A stretch of DNA of 64,000 nt from Trichuris trichiura (GCA_037903355.1 JBAJFE010000018.1:372001-436000), one strand, 5' to 3'. Counted from the stretch's first letter, positions 1 to 13,022 are shown. A program made the numbers and translations. Notes: generated by a model from the letters alone, not told the origin.

Positions 1-1644
1 CTGTTACGTCCTAGTTGCTCTTATCATCGCAATTGTTGCAGAAGTAATAATAATGGATATAAAATTGAACAGGCAGTGTCATTTGGGGTTTACGTCGCCT
101 GAAAGCTCTTGGTAGCACATCCGTTCGTCTTTGCGGGTTCCATTTTCAAATCGCTGTCTGATTTTTTCTTCGACAAGTTAATCGTGTTCCAGCAAGGTTC
201 AGAGCGCGCTCTGGTTTTCGCTTTCGTTCTGATATGCCTTGCAATGTTAGGGTGGCTGATCGGGTTAGCGGAAGTAACGAAATCAGGATGTACTGGTCGT
301 GTTCTACTGCGTCGTTGAACGAACTGACATTTCCAAATTTGGGCTCGACAGCCAGGCAAGACCCAAAGGCGTTGTGAATGCCTGCAGCTTATCACATTGT
401 ATGTAAGCGCTCAACTTTTGCTTCATTCCTTCCAACTGGCGGCGAGGCGCATTGACGCAAGGCAAAGATTGCTCTTGAGGCTAAGGTATGAGGCTTACAA
501 GGGGGTGAGATGCAACCGCCGAAATGGCATTTACCGCTTTCAGTATGTCTATCCGATGGATTGCTTCGACGCAGGTATAGTCCAGAGTCCAACCGTTGTT
601 ATGACTGTGCAAACAAAGTTGTTTACCATCGTATCCGGTGGTTGGCGTACTATTGTGATGTTCTGTTTACTCGGTTTACCATTAGCTACAAGCTTCGAGC
701 GGCTTATGCGGGTTTGCTAATCACCATAGCGTTGTGCTAATCGTTGCTTCCAATTTCGCGAGCACCTGTTGTCATTGCCTTGACAGCTATAGCGAGTTCT
801 TGGCAACGGTAGACGATTCGTTTAGATACTGCAAAGGTTTAGCGAACTGCTTGTATCCCGCCTGCGAAGCCGCATTGACAACCGTGAATTAATGAGATGC
901 TGGAAAACTTGCTCATTCCTTGATGTGTGTTGTACGCTTGATTCAATAATTGGCGATCGAATGATTAGATTCGTTTCGGAAACAGTTTTATGAATGCGAC
1001 AGTTTCAGAGCTAGTCAGAAGTCATAAAAGCCAGCCAGTGTTGTTGTTCTACTCTTCCTCTTGTCGACTGGTCATCCAAGGAGATCCTAAGCAAAACTTG
1101 TCTTCTCCATCCAATCATCGGCTCCATTGTAGCCTAATTCGTAAACTGCGTACCGTCCCTTTAGCCTTTTTGTTTAATGTGTAACCGGTGCTACTGACCG
1201 TCAAAATTGTAGCAGCTTGAATATCCTTTGGCTAACGTACGTTTGGGTTGTCGGATATAGGTGGGCGTTAGCGTACTGTGGAAAGCTGTGCAGACTATCC
1301 CTGTGGTTAGTGCCGCTGCTGCTGCTGCTTTGTTCATCTTTTTCCAGTCTTTTCATTGTACGTTCAATGGCGACCAGTGGATGGAGACGTCTTGGCGGTT
1401 CCATTTAGCTTCGCTATACGCTGCGTTCGTTCGGTACACACGACTGCTGGCGGAATAAAACATCTCCATCCGTTGTTCCGGCCATTTATCAATCGTTGCG
1501 TCAACTTTGTGCATTATCTTTTGATAAGACCCGTTGTTGGATAAAGTTACGTCATGCGCACGTGAGCAGAGTCGGAGCTACATTGGTGCTCCTTTTTTCC
1601 GCGCCAATTCCATTATCGCTTCTGTATGTATTGAGCACGTAGAG
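1..1644. other. No supported gene
   Basis: Several short open frames lie on both strands, but none has a recognisable domain, paired splice sites or a convincing start. The + strand is rich in T and G. The stretch could be 5' flank or upstream intron of the synaptotagmin-like gene that follows. Confidence 0.4.
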
Positions 1645-1860
1645 ATGGTTACCACGCTGCTGCTGTTCGTTCTTGTCTTCTGCTCCACGTTGGTGTTGAG
1701 CACTTGTTTTGGTTTCATTCTGCGCATAATTTTGCGTGGTACTCGTCGAGAAGACGTCCCCAAGAATACCACGGAAAATTTCACCGAACGTTCGTCCGTA
1801 CCGTTTGTGAGAGTTTCCTCCCAACCGGACTCGCCCATAGTTGCCAACATTTCCGAAACG
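1645..1860 (+). CDS. Possible first coding exon of the synaptotagmin-like gene (membrane anchor)
   Basis: An ATG at 1645 opens a 72-codon frame that ends exactly before a GTAGGT donor (phase 0). The first ~30 residues are a strong hydrophobic segment (starts MVTTLLLFVLVFCSTLVL, with Cys near its end), followed by basic residues (LRGTRRED) and a polar, Ser/Thr-rich tail. This is the layout of a synaptotagmin N-terminus: short lumenal end, one membrane span, then a cytosolic linker. It lies on the same strand upstream of the double-C2 exons. It is not joined with certainty: the next candidate exon (6164-6266) needs a different phase, so an intermediate exon would be missing. It could instead belong to another small membrane protein. 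Confidence 0.4.
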
Positions 1861-4800
1861 GTAGGTTTTTCTCGTGGTAACCTTCAAGGGCGTTCAAGCC
1901 TTATCAATTGCTTTTTGACGCTTTTCAGTGGAGTTACGCGCTCGTACGGTCGGAATATTGCAAGTCCACTTTTGAGGAAAGTTCGAATTCCCCCTCGGCT
2001 GTGTTCAGCTCCCGTTTTAGTTCATATGCAAATTTTGCGTCACTGTTCATATGGGCATCTTGCGTACTTTAATTTAACCTTCAATTGATGGGCTATTTCG
2101 CGATAAGCAATTGCCTTATGCATTCGTAACGCTTCATTTATTCAATTCATAGTTTCTCAACCTTTTCGCGCCAACCCTGTTTGGGTTTTTTGAATCGACA
2201 AGATCGGCTAGAGAGCCCAAAGCATTGATTCGCCCACATGTAGCTTTTATCTTGAGGTTCGCTAGTTTTTTGTGGTCGGCTGACATTAAAACTACTGCTT
2301 TAATCTTTTGGTGGAACCTTTATCATTTTGCTTTGGAGCATTATTCGTATGGCAAGATTCCGCTGTATTGCATCATGATTGCTTTGTTTGTCGGAAGCGG
2401 TTTGATCGGTGGTGCCGTTGTTTAAACATTCTTCTTTTTTAGCAATATTAAAAAGCGGCTGGCCCACCGTACGCTTTTTGTTGGTACTGTTTGGTTTGTG
2501 GATTGTTCTCTTGCGCAACGGTAGCTTGTTAAATACAACTGAACTCTTAGTCGCTGTTGGTCGGCTGCATTTTCAGCGGCCCAATTTCGGCGTAGCACTT
2601 TTTAAAATGAAGTGCGGTTCAGTTCGCATGCGCTTCGCATCTTGCAACTTTTGCTGAGCCTACTCGTGTCGTAGTAGCAGTAGTAGTACTAAGACGGAGT
2701 GCATTTCGAAGGAATTCGCGCAATTTAGCTTTTTCTTTTAAAATCGTATACTTCTTTTCGGGTCCTTTCTGGAATTTCGTGTTCGCGTTGTTCCGATAGT
2801 TTGTTTCAGCGTATGTGAAATGCCCCTAAATGAAGGATTTTCTTTTATGAGAAAACAAAACGTTTCAGGAAACAGTTGGCACGCCCTCGTTTCGTCATTT
2901 TGTACGCATAGCCAGATTTTTGTGAAAACGTTCTTCTCACTGAACCGAGTAGCAGTATGATCGTTGTTTTGAAAAGAGAGATCCAAATTGTTGAAAGTCC
3001 AAGCTTGCGTAGTTCGGTATGGAAATATGGCGAGTTCAGCGAGGGTGGGGTGTCCATTAGCAATTTTATTAAAGCCAGTGGACAAAAGGCGTACAAGTGA
3101 AGGTATTTGCATATTTTTTAAATCAATTTTTAAAACGGCACATGCGTTCAAAGGAAAGCGAGTAGTGAAAGCGTGGCGGATAACAAGGTTTTCGCTATCG
3201 TTGGCTATCGCTATAGTTTCTTGAATCGAGCAATGCCGGAATTTTGCCCACCCTTTCCTTTGTCAATTGTTTGAAGAAGTGACCGTTCTGGTTACTCGAA
3301 TTACATTGAAGCTTTAGCAAAGTTATTAAATATTATTTTATTGCACTTTCGCTTTACTTGAAAGACAGTAGGGCTTTTCTTGGTTGTTTGAAAGTTCATC
3401 CGCCTCAGCCGCTAACTTTAACGGATGTTCGAATGCGTAGATCAAAATGAAATTTTAAGAAGTACCAGGCATTAAATCCTCTCAGTGCTTACAAAGTAAG
3501 ACGGTGTAAGTCAGGTAAAAGTCGTTTGAACTTTCAACCTTTTTTTTCAACATGCTCAATGACAGTTTGCCTTTTAGATCAGTTTTGCTTGGCATTTCAG
3601 CCGGTGGACTAATTTAGTACATGGTCTTGCACACCTTGCATGAGAGCGCGCGCGGCAAAGCTTCATATTCCTTTTTACCTGACGAATGCGTTGTTGTTAT
3701 TATTCTCTTATCAATCAACTGCGTGTGCTATGTCGGATGGTGTTTGAACCAGAAAAGAATGCGTAGTGCATTCTATCATCGGTAGATAGTACATGAAAAA
3801 TGAAGGATACATGTTCAACATAATTTTGCATTCATTTAAACAAGAAAACACACGCAGTGCTACTATAAGACGAGGCTATCCTTCCATTGCTGAGGAAATC
3901 TTTTTTTCTAGAAAACCTTGATGAGTATATCGTATATCCTTTAAGTCCAGCACTTTCTTTACGTTCATTGCGAACTGGTTGTTACAGCGTTATTTTATAT
4001 AGGGTTATTTCATACACTTTAGCCATACTCTCAGCAAAAAGATAAAGGAATTTTGCGACTTTTTGTTTTCTCACTTATGCTTTTAAGGCGTTCTTGATTG
4101 CAAGGTTGTCGTGAAAACCAAGAGCCTGTTGACTTTGGCGCTCTCCTCGTTTGTTTGAGTTCATTGTTGAAACGCATTGGTCTTCGGATAGCATCTGCTA
4201 ATGTATTTTCAATTTCGGCAGAGTCGAATAGCAGCTGGTCACCTATTTTTCATTGTTACACAAATAAGGTTAATCCTAAGGCCAACGTTGGCTCTAACCC
4301 GCCGGCTTTACGTTCTTCTTGTGGAAGTATTGCATTGACCATTATTTTTCGCTTGGTCTCGCATAATGCATGAACCGAAGCGACCTCAGAATCTAGCCAG
4401 GAGGCGCGCCGCAACTTTCAGTCTGTAAAAATACGCGAGCTCTGAATATGGAAATCTAAAATGCTTCACGCTGGCCTCAATGGTGATGTACGCCTTGCTG
4501 GGCAAGAGCTTGAAGGAATGATACAGCCTTAAGTCGAAGGTGAATAGTAAAAGAAGTCATTTTCGCCCTTTTGTCTCTGACAATAGGAAAATAGGATTGG
4601 CTCAAATGGGACATCTGGGACATCTTGCCTTGGCTACATCTGGTGAAGTTTAGCTTTCCTTTGCAAGCCAAGAGGGAAATCGATAGTAAACGACAAGTTA
4701 AACGATTATCATTAGCTTTCGCTATGTTATCGTCATCTGACTTAAGGGGGTTCCACCTGATTTTGTCTTCATTGTTCAAACCAATGAAGTACGTAGAAAT

Positions 4801-6163
4801 CAAGCCTTGACTTCTGCTAGGAAAAAGTGCAAGTGAACATCGCAATTACGTTGCTACGATGCATTGCTTAGGCTTGGTAGGGTTCATTCGGATTGTGCTA
4901 ATCGTTGGTATGGTTTAGGTTAATTGGTGTATGCATGAGAAGTGTATAGTTTTTCGATTCGGTGAGGAACTTCTAGGCCAAAGAAAGCTTTAATTAAGTT
5001 GGCCTGTTTTAATTAAACGAAGTGTCGGCTAGCATCAGCGGCCTGTAAAATTTTACTAAGAATTATTGCAAAGCCAATCTCCAAATAGCGCTTGTGTCAT
5101 TTAAGTCAATGTGACATCGTCAAGACGTCAGATGTTCAATATTTGGTTCTTCGCTGAGCTGACCTATGCCAAAGTCAAAATCCGTTGCACTTCGTTTCAA
5201 CGCGTTTCGCACTTGGGTCGATGCTGAAAAGGGCCAGCTTACTTTTTTTCTACATGCCGATTCGTCTTGCCGCGTTTTCTGATCTTAAAATTTTCCATTC
5301 AGAATAGCTTTGCAGCAAACTGTTCGGTGCCAACTTGACAAAGTACCGCCATTTTGTCACCGCTAATTTTTGCCATTACGCTGCCGGGGCTGTCATGGTA
5401 TCTTTTTTTTGGAATTCAATTCAATACGACGCAGTGCAGCGCTTTGACTGAACGTACATCGTTTCTTAAATTGGAAGGCGCAGTTAAATTTAGTTTCTCA
5501 AGGGTATGTGGTCAGCGAAACAGGGCCGTACGTTTCGTTTTCGTGATTGTGAAGTTTCTTCAACTTTTAGGCGACGTAATGATTTTGTCTCAATTCAGTG
5601 CAGTCGTTCAGGGCGTTGCTAACGATTTCGAGTCACTAATGGAGATGAACGTTTTCCATTGCTTGTATTTTTAGCGCCCGCGAAGTCCTCTTGCGCAACC
5701 CTTCAGGAGGATTAGCGTCACGATGGCCTAAGCGCGTAGTCTCAGTGGGCAATTTTGCTAATCGTCAGTGATGGGCTAAACCGGGAAATCAATGAAACGG
5801 GAAATCAGCTCGTAATTTTTGTCAGCTTACGTAAGTCCCATAAAAGGAACGGTTCTCCAAATTACGAACAACTGCGACTACCGGAATTTCTTGTAATTAC
5901 GCGCATTGTAGTTGAATTGAGCTTGTTTAGCTGGTCAAAGAAAGGTGATAAATTAAAATTCTTCCACCTTATGGTTGATTTCGTTCTCGCAAGCCACGAA
6001 GTAATCTATCGTAAAATACGAATTGTTAATATATGCTAATTTTAGAGCGCAGACAGTTGCAACAGTTTTGCTTTTCTAGCGGTTGCTTACGTTCTCGGCG
6101 CGCAGGAAATTATAGCCTATCTTTGCTGATCTTTTTTCTAAAGCTTTTGTTCGTCTCACCCAG
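1861..6163. other. No supported gene; probable intron
   Basis: T-rich sequence lying between the putative anchor exon and the putative linker exon. Weak open frames near 4.1, 4.6, 5.4 and 5.8 kb show no domain. One 47-base stretch at about 4.22-4.27 kb has splice sites of the phase needed to bridge the two exons, but its residues are hydrophobic and unconvincing. Confidence 0.35.
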
Positions 6164-6266
6164 CCGACGTGCATCCTTAAAAGGAAGCAAGACGAGTGGT
6201 CGTATTTTGAGAGAAACTTTTGACTATGACTTTGGGGTGACCGATGAAACGCGCAGGAGTAACACT
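6164..6266 (+). CDS. Possible linker exon of the synaptotagmin-like gene
   Basis: A pyrimidine-rich acceptor (…tcgtctcacccag) precedes 103 bases ending at an AACACT/GTAAGT donor, a near-consensus site. The frame reads RRASLKGSKTSGRILRETFD then a short acidic stretch, giving a basic, phosphorylatable linker of the kind found between the membrane span and C2A of synaptotagmins. It ends in phase 0, which matches the acceptor before 7828. The upstream phase (two bases needed) is not satisfied by the anchor exon ending at 1860. Assignment to this gene rests on position, phase and composition only. Confidence 0.4.
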
Positions 6267-6361
6267 GTAAGTATTGCTTTCGATGAAATAAAGTATGCAT
6301 TTTGCAAATTTTACCACGGCCTAACAGTACTGATCTCCGCTGGCGGGTTGTTGTTATAGTC

Positions 6362-6873
6362 TTAGATTTTTTTAGCGGCACACATTGTTGCACCAAAGCA
6401 ACAAAAAGTTGAGGTAGCAAATACGGTGTGCAAGGTAGCACAGAATTTGTTTCCATTCCATTTTTGGTGCTTGCCGTGTTGGCAACGGGGGTCTACGACC
6501 AATCGAAATTGCCGAACGTCTCTTGCCCGTGTCAATGCAATTAGACTCGATTTCAACCATTTCTATTCCGCTCCTTTTTTTGGATGAACGACGCTGGGCT
6601 CTGTTGGCAGCGGTTGTCATGCGCGTTAATTTTTCCTTTGTCACGCGGCCGCACGTTTTGTTCTTCACTTTTCCTATCGACCAAACGGCGCTGTTTGCGG
6701 CGACGAATTGGTTTTGCGAACCGCAGGGAACAACCGGGGCATTTATTGTTGCGCCACAGTGCACCGATTGATGCAGTTTCCCAAGAATAGAATCTCTTCC
6801 ACTCTGTCGCCTTGCGGAAGTTCTTCCCTGTTTGACATCTCGCGCGACTTTCGGTCGGCAAAGTGATTTTCAC
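6362..6873. other. Unresolved open region with overlapping frames
   Basis: Three long frames overlap here: one on + (6523-6771) and two on - (6372-6764 and 6553-6873). Base composition is richer in G and C than the neighbours. The minus frame at 6553-6873 is strongly basic and contains CPGC. No splice sites or family match decide which strand, if any, is coding. On the + strand the region lies inside the intron before the C2A exon at 7828, so an alternative exon is possible. Confidence 0.25.
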
Positions 6874-7827
6874 TTTGTCAAATTTTCTTGACCCCTATAA
6901 CTGATTCAGCAGGCACGTCTTTACGTAGCAAACCCATTACTGCCTCACCATTTGACATCGGATGCTTATTCCATCTCTTCTATTTGATGGAAAGAGAACC
7001 AATCGATTCGTCTGCTTAATAATGTTGAATATTACGTTGCCATTTTTAGGATTCTATTTCTTCACAGCTGATGGCCTTTCCCTAAGTTCATTTAAACGTT
7101 TATTATTAACCAAGTCGGTTATGCGCTTGCTAACGTTAAGGCTAGTTTCCGCGAATGCAAGTTTTCTTTTTCCTTTAAAGTTGATATACAGTCGCCTTGA
7201 GTGTCTTAGCCAAAAAAAATACTTTCATTGGTCAATGCGTAAACGACTTGTCCTTCTCCTCATCTGTGGCGTAGGACCTTGTTTGTCGCTGCCAAGTATG
7301 CCAGCATGCGTTAACTGAGACCTTAACAAATCTGCGGCTATTTCCCTATAGATAAGTAAGTTAATTTTATGGCGACTATCCCAGAGGTCAGAGTCCATTT
7401 TAGCGGCTCCCAGCGGCTTGCAGCTCCTCACTTATGTTCGACCATTTCGAAGTGTGTTGCTGCTTCGCACCGCTTTCATGGAACCGTGGAGTAAAGTCAA
7501 CTGAGCGCCAATGCTTTCTGTCTTGACCAAAAGATTACTACGTTGCCGTATTCGATTGTGAGGTCATTTTCTTATAGGGCTCCAGTGGCATGGTGAAAAC
7601 AGAAGCGACACCTTTGTTGAGTATGCAAAAAGATGGCGTGAAACGAATTGGCGGCAGGCCTACTTCGACCGCTGAGCGCGATACAAGGAGCGACGCACCA
7701 GTTGGAGGTCACAGTTTTGCTACGTCTCCAATGCGTCGACAGAGTTGCGGCATTTACAATATTGGTATTAGCTGAAACGGCCGTCGAAGTTAACATTCAT
7801 TTTCCATATTGGACAGGCACCATACAG

Positions 7828-10800
7828 CCTGAGCTGTACCTTCGTCGTGGTTCCGTTTTGACGCAAACGTCAGGTTCCGATTACGTTGTCGGCCTGATCC
7901 GCCTTCGGCTTAGCTACGACTTTGGTCGGTCTGATTTTGTTGTCCGGTTAGTTGAAGGTAAGCTTTGAAAAGGTTGCATTTTACCCAGCGTCCATAAGTA
8001 CCTTTTCCCTTCAGTGGCATTGCCATTTTAGGCACCTCTTTTTTAGAGAGTTTCAATTCTTTATAAAAGCTACTAAAGTAGTTCACATTTTGGTGCGGTT
8101 ACTTATCGGCTAAAGGTTAGCATTCTACGGGATACTTCAGAGATGCTTGCTCTATGCAGACGACAGTGGTTTTGCTTTAATCACGATTACTTAACCTGGA
8201 GTGGATTATACGCAGTATAATTGCTTGAGCTCTGTTCGTGTCGGGTCTTCTGTATTTAAAGCAGTGTTAAGGAGTTTCCAATATTTCACCTTTTCATCGC
8301 AAGATGCCAAGCAGTGTAGAAAACTGTGATTTAAGAAATGACGTAGCTGACATCCGATCCTACCGCTTTGTAGCATTCCTTTAATGTCTATAGTATTGAT
8401 AACTTATTTACAGCTGGAAAATGCTTTCCCACTGTAAGACAGGAGGTGGGATACTAGATTTGCCGTTTCAATGTGTCCCTTTAAATGGCAGTCTCTTCCG
8501 TATGGTTACAGTTTCAACCTCCCGTGTAATGAATTTTTAAAAAATTTCATTCGTTCATCTGTTGTATAATTCCCCCTTTCTGGGCTTCGGGTTTGTCAAA
8601 AAAAGGCGATCCAAAAATAGCGACAGCCTGATTAATTCCATTTGTTTTTAGCAAATGTGGAACCCGCCGACGTGATGCGGTGTCGTGTGGTCGTTTCTCT
8701 TCAGGATGGTTTCGAGGAGACTTCGTCAAGAAACGTCGAGGCTGTTCGACCTGTTGGAGGCGCCAATTTTGTGTTCAATCAGCCGGTCAAGTTTCCAATT
8801 CCCATTGGGGAGCTGGTTCGCCGGAAGTTGCATTTGAATTTGATAAGCATGGAGCCAAAGAACCAATTCCTTGGAGCAGTTGAACTTGATCTTTTGGAAA
8901 ATGACCCTTCGGCAGATATTGAGGTAGCCGCTGAAATCGAACGAAGGCCAGGCAGAGTTTCTGAAACTCCAGTAGAAGTATGATACCTGTCTTATTACTA
9001 CAGTTATTGCTTTTTGTCTATTTTCTCACTTCCAGGGGAAGACATGCTTTGAGTGCTCAATAATCTATACTGACGAAATCGCTTTCGTAATAGCGTAAAA
9101 GCTGATCAAGGTTTTTTGTTGTAACCGTAAAGTCTTTATCTTTTTGTCTTCCGACATAGGTTTAAGCTGTCGTTAGCTTTTAACCACTTCTTGTCTCAGT
9201 TATCTTTGCTCTGTTGCTTAGATCTTCAAATTTTTGTCACAACCGTGTTTCCACTCCGCTCTTTTTCTCTCCTAGTAGGCGCTAGCCTATTAAGGCTATT
9301 GAGGCGAGCGAAAAATTTAATTTTGAACTTGATTTTTCGCTTTTAGAAAATTACAAGGCTTTTCCGTACTAGCCTTAACTGAGCACAAAATTTCAGAACA
9401 AACATTGGAAAGAAGAAGCGCAGTCGCTGAGTATTAATAAAAATAAACTATCAAGCAAGTGCTATTAATCGCTGTAGTAATAACAGCGGTACAGCCATCG
9501 GCATGCAAGTTGTTTCCCGTTGTCTTAACCGCAGTGTTTGCTGAACGTTAGCAGGCGGCTAAACATCGTCATGATATGCGTTATGGAAATTTGACCAATT
9601 GGGGTGTTTTGAAGTATTGCGCATACAGAGCGTCATGCTGAGATTAGTTCAGTTTGAAAGTATTAGTTTTGGAGCAGATTTTTTCGACATTGTTGATTCG
9701 CAGGTAGAAAAAATTTGAACGACAAATTGTATTCTTTTCACCCGCTGAGCTAAATATACGCCGGTGTGCCGAGTATGCTATGTTTCTATAAGCTTCTACT
9801 TTGAAGAAGCATGTACTGATGATGGGCAGCGAGAGAACTAAAGGCTTGTGGGTTAAATTAAAGCGCGCCCTTAAAAACGGAGGAAAAATTTCGTAAAAAA
9901 ATCAAAGTTTTACGATCTTATACGTAATATCCTTATAGCTTTCGCGCTATTACGGTTAAGGGATTTCATAACATGACTCTTTGGTTATTTTGAAAACAAG
10001 TGATCAAATGGAGCGGCAAACTCGATGCTATTCACATTCTTTACCATTTTTGACGTTTTCGTTTTTTTAAAAGTAACGTTTCGAAGTGATGCGTCAGCTG
10101 GGTATAGTTGCTTATGATGTTTAGCCATATGTTAATCCTTTGGTATGGACAATGGAAAATGACTTTAAGCCGTCTTGTGCACTGCTCTTTTATGATAACA
10201 ATTTTTTCCATACAAGGATTAATAGTAGTAGCTGCTTGATGGTTAGTTTACATTAGTATTTGGCGATTGTTCGTCTTCTTCCGAGGTGGCCAAGAAAGTA
10301 AGAACACCTCATTTAACACTTCGTGCTTGCAAATGGCCATTAGTTAATCGAATCAAAGATCTTCAGCTGACTGAACATTTTTTCATGCTTAGTGATCGAG
10401 AGAAATTATTTTCTTGCAATGTTCAGCAACAGCATACATTTCTGCGCATATATTACACTTCCTTTAAATTTACTTTTATACTCCGCCGTACTGGTGAACA
10501 TTTCTTTGACATATTGTTGGGTAAGTTTAACCTGACGACGAAGTATATATTATTTAAATTTTTTCAAATTATTAATAGCTCAAGTCATGTGCAGTTTTGA
10601 CGAGCAAGCTGTTGCTGCATGTTTTTAAAACGACACGTGTGGTAAGTGGAGCATTTCGATGTTTCCGTTTTTTAGCATGGTTACAATGGTGAACTGGAAC
10701 TGAGCCTTAAGTACATGATTTCCATAAAGCGACTGGTCGTATCATTCCTGCGCACGAAAGGTATTGCAGTAAGCAAAGAAGTGCTGACTGGTGAGCGAAG

Positions 10801-12131
10801 TGGTAAGTACCATTGCGCTTTTCTGAAGGCTTTCGTGCGACGCGACTAAGCAAAACCATGCAGCCGAACAACAGCATTAGTGCACTCGTAAGTTTTGGAC
10901 ATTAACATTACATTGCATGTAAGGAAAGTCAGCCATTCGGTGTTTTCAATCTCTTTCGTTGAGCACAGCGTTTAAGGCCAACAACATCTCGTGATCAACG
11001 CTGACTCATCACTCTAACCTACGATTTGGGACTTACGAATAAGCGAAGGAACGCGACAATGACGATGTTTGTACCCTTTAAGCCTATTTGCTTTAAAAAA
11101 AGGCAGCTGTCCATCTTCCCATTGAAGGCAGTAATTGCCCGCGTAGGATTTGTAGGACAACAAAACTGAGCCGAAGTGAGGTGATATATTCGGCGCTTCA
11201 AGAACGTATCTGCTAAAACAGCTGCTAGCAGATCGATAAGACACTGCAACGTAAATCGTCTATTCTTCAAAAATGCAAATTTTAAATTTCCAACCTGATA
11301 TTTCCGGCAAGGGTCATTCGTTTCCGCCGGTTTTGCCTAAGGAAAATTCTCCCGGCGAAAGCTCTGGCAAATATTGATTTTATGGGAAGTAATATATCGA
11401 TAGCGAGTATGATCTCTGCGCAGAAGTCATTGCCTTTATGAGCAGCTATAATCTTATCGCGATGAGCAGAGATTTGAATATACGCGCATGACGTGCCGTG
11501 CCGAAATCCTGGGAACCAATTGCCTCTTATACAAATGCTCTTAATGTGTTTTTAGAAATATCACGCGCAGCATTGTAGTAGTTTACGTGACCTTTTTGTT
11601 TTTTAGAGGTTTGGGTAAAAGTGAAAGTTTGGCAAGACAGTAAGGTTGTGAAAAAGAAGAAAACTCAGCCCGTTCGCTACTCAAGTCCCCTTGTGCTCAA
11701 TCAGGCGTTAAGTTTCACTTTGAGCGATGCCCATTTGGAGACAACTGTTTTGGAGCTTCTGGTTTTCGAAGGCCATCAGTGGAGGCTAGCCAGCAATTTA
11801 TTGGGTCGAGTGAGTTGAAAATGCGTTTCGCTGACTGACCATTGTGACTTTGTCGTGTAAGCTGAGATTTTAATGCGAACTTTTGAATTTAACATTAATA
11901 CCATTTCGCAGGTGCAGTAATACTTCAGTGTGCATATATTCTTTGCAAGCTATTTGCTTGTTTTTGTCAGTCTACTGTCCGGATGTTTTGTAGGTTGTAA
12001 TTGGGCAGAACGCGCCCATTGCTTCAGGACAGCTGCATTGGAATTCAGCAATTCTGCACGGGCACGAAACTACAATGTGGCATCCGCTGATGAGTTGGTT
12101 GCAAACTCCGCATCGCCGCTACAGCCAGTAA
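7828..12131 (+). CDS. Synaptotagmin-like double-C2 protein (C2A-C2B, C-terminal part)
   Basis: Exons 7828-7957, 8652-8977, 10676-10802, 11607-11809 and 11994-12131 join in phase to 307 residues; an optional 12-base exon at 10286-10297 (VAKK) would also fit. The first exon starts with PELYL and the beta strand IRLRLSYDFGRSDFVVRLVEG, a C2A start. The second carries the C2A core (FVFNQPVKFPIP, LHLNLISMEPKNQFLGAVEL). C2B starts YNGELELSLKYMISIKRLVV, has a polybasic run (KVVKKKKTQPV), LVLNQALSFTL and the synaptotagmin-like end HWNSAILHG…MWHPLMSW. Synaptotagmins are vesicle/membrane-trafficking proteins that bind phospholipid and SNAREs. Both C2 domains lack the acidic loop residues (no SDPY; DxDxxxxD replaced by SMEPKNQ and FEGHQW), so calcium-independent function is inferred. 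The N-terminal anchor is probably upstream (1645 and 6164 exons). The family call is strong; the paralogue is unknown. Confidence 0.85.
10286..10297 (+). CDS. Possible 12-base microexon of the synaptotagmin-like gene
   Basis: Twelve bases (GTGGCCAAGAAA, residues VAKK) sit between a pyrimidine-rich acceptor (tcgtcttcttccgag) and a GTAAGA donor. They are phase 0 at both ends, exactly like the junction between the C2A exon (ends 8977) and the C2B exon (starts 10676), so inclusion would add four residues to the C2A-C2B linker. A basic linker here is plausible, but splice-like sites also arise by chance. Confidence 0.3.
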
Positions 12132-12987
12132 ATCGACGTATAAGTGTGAACTTTTATTGTTTTCTTTTTAAAAAGCTGATAGTTTTACTTTTGCGGTGCT
12201 TTGATCATAAACTGTTTTTTCTAATTGCGGCCAACGCACTGCTGCTTTGCATGTTTGCTTTCACTTGTTTTTTAAATCTTCACGCGGGAGTGCGTTTTAC
12301 TTCAACGCAACTGCAACAAGCACACGAAGTTACGCTTACTAATCCATTCTGAGCTTAACGGTTTGCCTATGTTCAGTAAAATAATTAGCCACGTATGGAG
12401 CATTTGAACTTTAAAAAAGAAAAGGAGTATGCAAAAATTAGACGTACATCAGTAAGAGTAGACAACGTGATTTCAAATGTCTGTTTGACGTCATGGAATG
12501 TTTCATTGTTGAGCTGTTTCTGCCCATGTTATTTCTGTCATCGCTTTGTCAACAACTTTCGTTGAATTGTTCATGGTCAAGCTAAAAAGCAAACGCATAG
12601 ATAAAGCACAAGGTATTCTAAAGCTATTTTCATTCTTGCCATAGGACCGTTTTGAGCAATTACAGCGTTGATAATGTGTGACGCAGTCGGTGTTCATTAG
12701 TTGCGATTATTGAAATCGTAAGCCAATGGGTTTTTCTAATTCAACATTCTAACGTTTACTGTAGCTTTCATTTATTTGCTTTTCAGCTTAATGTGAGAAA
12801 GCGTACCTTTTTCACTTTTCGTTTATTTCCGATTTTTATTTTCCGTTTAGTTTTCAGCTGAATTTGGTGACATTTTCAGGTCTAACTTTCTTGCCATATT
12901 TTACGCTTTAATAAAATACAGCAGTATTCCAATCGAAAGTACTTTTTGCTTATATCACGTTCTTTGCGTTCGTCGTTCTGCATTTGT

Positions 12988-13022
12988 CATATATATATAT
13001 GCATATATATATATATATATGC
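12988..13022. repeat. (AT)n microsatellite
   Basis: Alternating AT tract interrupted by GCATAT units, in the gap between the convergent 3' ends of the synaptotagmin-like and lipase genes. Confidence 0.9.

Noticed and set aside
10298..10600. Open frame beyond the 12-base microexon candidate
   Set aside because: It lacks C2 features and lies in the intron between well-supported C2A and C2B exons.
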